Shown piece by piece: positions 5,271-6,182 of a DNA stretch of 6,182 nt; position 1 is the stretch's first letter, and each line of letters begins with the position of its first letter. The position numbers and the translations under genes were made by a program. The DNA comes from JASFJH01 sp050117725 (GTDB lineage Bacteria > Pseudomonadota > Gammaproteobacteria > AKS1): contig JASFME010000139.1 of assembly GCA_050117725.1 (NCBI GenBank), forward strand, positions 1 through 6,182, given 5' to 3'. The notes beneath the pieces were generated by a model that saw only the letters and a program-made list of their open reading frames with translations, had not been told where the DNA came from and did no database searches.

Positions 5271-6182
5271 ATGACACACACGAATAAAAGTTATTTCCAC
5301 CGCGGCGGTGATGAGCCGCTGCTCGGCGCGACCATTCCGGAACACTTCGCCGCGATCGCGCAGCGCTTCCCGGAACACGAGGCGGTCGTCTCGATCCCGC
5401 AGGGGCGGCGTCTGACCTATGCGCAGTTTGCCGAGGCGGTGGACGAACTGGCGCGTGGTCTGCTCGGCATGGGGTTTGACAAGGGTGAGCGGATCGGCGT
5501 GTGGTCGACCAACAATGTCGAGTGGTTGTTGTTGCAGATGGCGACGGCGCGTATCGGTGCCGTGCTCGTCAATATCAACCCGGCCTACCGTCCGCGCGAG
5601 CTGGCTTATGCTTTACAGCGCTCCGAAGTGCAGGGCCTGTTTGTCATCCCGTCATTTCGCAGCAGTGATTACATCGCAATGCTCGTCGAGCTGATCCCCG
5701 GGTTGAAAGATACAGCCCCCGGTGAATGGCAAAGTGAGGAGTGCCCGTTTCTGCGCAGTATTGTCGTCTACGATCCGGCCGGCGCGGACAGGACACAGCG
5801 CCCGCAGCCCGGTTTTCATACCTGGCAGGAAGTGCTGGCCGCGGCGCAGCAGGTTACGGCGCAACAAGTCGATGACATCACGGCCTCGCTGGATCGCGAT
5901 GACGCGATCAATATCCAGTACACCTCGGGCACGACCGGTTTCCCGAAGGCCGTGCTGCTCACGCATCACAATATCCTCAACAATGCGTGGTTCTCGGCGC
6001 AGGCCATGCATTTCACGCAACAAGACCGGCTCGTTGTGCCCGTGCCGTTTTATCATTGCTTCGGCATGGTGCTGGCCAACCTGTTGTGCCTGTCGAGCGG
6101 TGCCTGCCTTGTGATCGCCTGCGAGCATTTTGATGCGCTGTCGATCCTGCAGGCCGTCGAGCAGGAAAGCTGCACGGCCATC
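5271..6182 (+). CDS. AMP-forming acyl-CoA ligase (fatty-acyl/medium-chain type), N-terminal part, 3' end outside window
   Basis: This ligase activates a carboxylic acid with ATP to acyl-AMP and then acyl-CoA. The frame is open from the ATG at 5271 to the right edge, giving 304 codons of a family length near 540-570, so the C-terminal hinge and CoA-site domain are not seen. The N-terminus (SYFHRGGDEPLLGATIPEHF, residues 7-26) has the form usual in this family. The ATP/AMP P-loop is YTSGTTGFPKAVLLTH (217-232), with Ala at 227 where Gly is common. PVPFYHCFGMV (257-267) is the acyl-pocket segment typical of ACSF2-like medium-chain and FadD-like ligases. The ribosome site is weak (AGGTG, 5256-5260). 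The 156-base repeat-filled gap after the oxidoreductase means co-transcription is possible but not shown. Possible roles are supplying acyl-CoA to the oxidoreductase or ordinary beta-oxidation entry; substrate is not decidable from this half. Confidence 0.92.
   Translation, partial: MTHTNKSYFHRGGDEPLLGATIPEHFAAIAQRFPEHEAVVSIPQGRRLTYAQFAEAVDELARGLLGMGFDKGERIGVWSTNNVEWLLLQMATARIGAVLVNINPAYRPRELAYALQRSEVQGLFVIPSFRSSDYIAMLVELIPGLKDTAPGEWQSEECPFLRSIVVYDPAGADRTQRPQPGFHTWQEVLAAAQQVTAQQVDDITASLDRDDAINIQYTSGTTGFPKAVLLTHHNILNNAWFSAQAMHFTQQDRLVVPVPFYHCFGMVLANLLCLSSGACLVIACEHFDALSILQAVEQESCTAI

Noticed and set aside
5262..5275. TTGATTGACATGA before the ligase as a second FNR site
   Set aside because: Only the TTGAT half is present; no ATCAA half occurs at the required distance, and it lies over the start codon.
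5652..6128. 158-codon - strand frame and + strand frames at 5419-5694 and 5722-6114
   Set aside because: All lie over the acyl-CoA ligase, whose own frame carries the P-loop and acyl-pocket motifs and is open to the window edge.

Overview
The window is a metabolic segment of a moderately GC-rich genome, probably a gammaproteobacterium. That placement is inferred from codon use, the proteobacterial style of the kinase and acyl-CoA ligase sequences, and an FNR/ANR-type palindrome; no rRNA or other marker gene is present to confirm it. All recognisable genes are on the + strand. I see no tRNA, CRISPR array, insertion sequence or phage gene.

Layout. Positions 1-569 hold the C-terminal part of a PfkB-family sugar/nucleoside kinase that enters from the left edge. 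Positions 570-859 are a 290-base gap with a UUCG-loop hairpin, a pyrimidine tract, and then an AT-rich stretch carrying a near-consensus FNR/ANR box. A tight four-gene block follows from 860 to 5114. It encodes a Glu/Leu/Phe/Val-type amino acid dehydrogenase, a fused gamma-delta subunit of a 2-oxoacid:ferredoxin oxidoreductase, its alpha subunit, and its beta (thiamine diphosphate) subunit. The gaps are 15 bases, then two ATGA overlaps of 4 bases. Positions 5115-5270 hold a heptanucleotide tandem repeat, a duplicated GC-rich hairpin unit and a G-run cluster with quadruplex potential. From 5271 an AMP-forming acyl-CoA ligase runs off the right edge without a stop.

How the genes work together. 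The dehydrogenase interconverts an amino acid with its 2-oxoacid. The oxidoreductase interconverts that 2-oxoacid plus CoA with an acyl-CoA plus CO2, using a low-potential electron carrier. The ligase makes acyl-CoA from a free acid. In the oxidative sense this degrades amino acids and yields reduced ferredoxin. In the reductive sense it would carboxylate acyl-CoAs made from scavenged acids into amino acids. The amino acid substrate cannot be fixed from sequence; a branched-chain or aromatic one is my preferred inference. The oxygen-labile iron-sulfur enzyme and the upstream FNR-like site agree with expression under low oxygen.

Most of the window is recognisable metabolism. The parts worth a second look are the unusual cysteine spacing in the delta domain, the FNR-like palindrome, the hybrid dehydrogenase, and the repeat-dense gap before the ligase.
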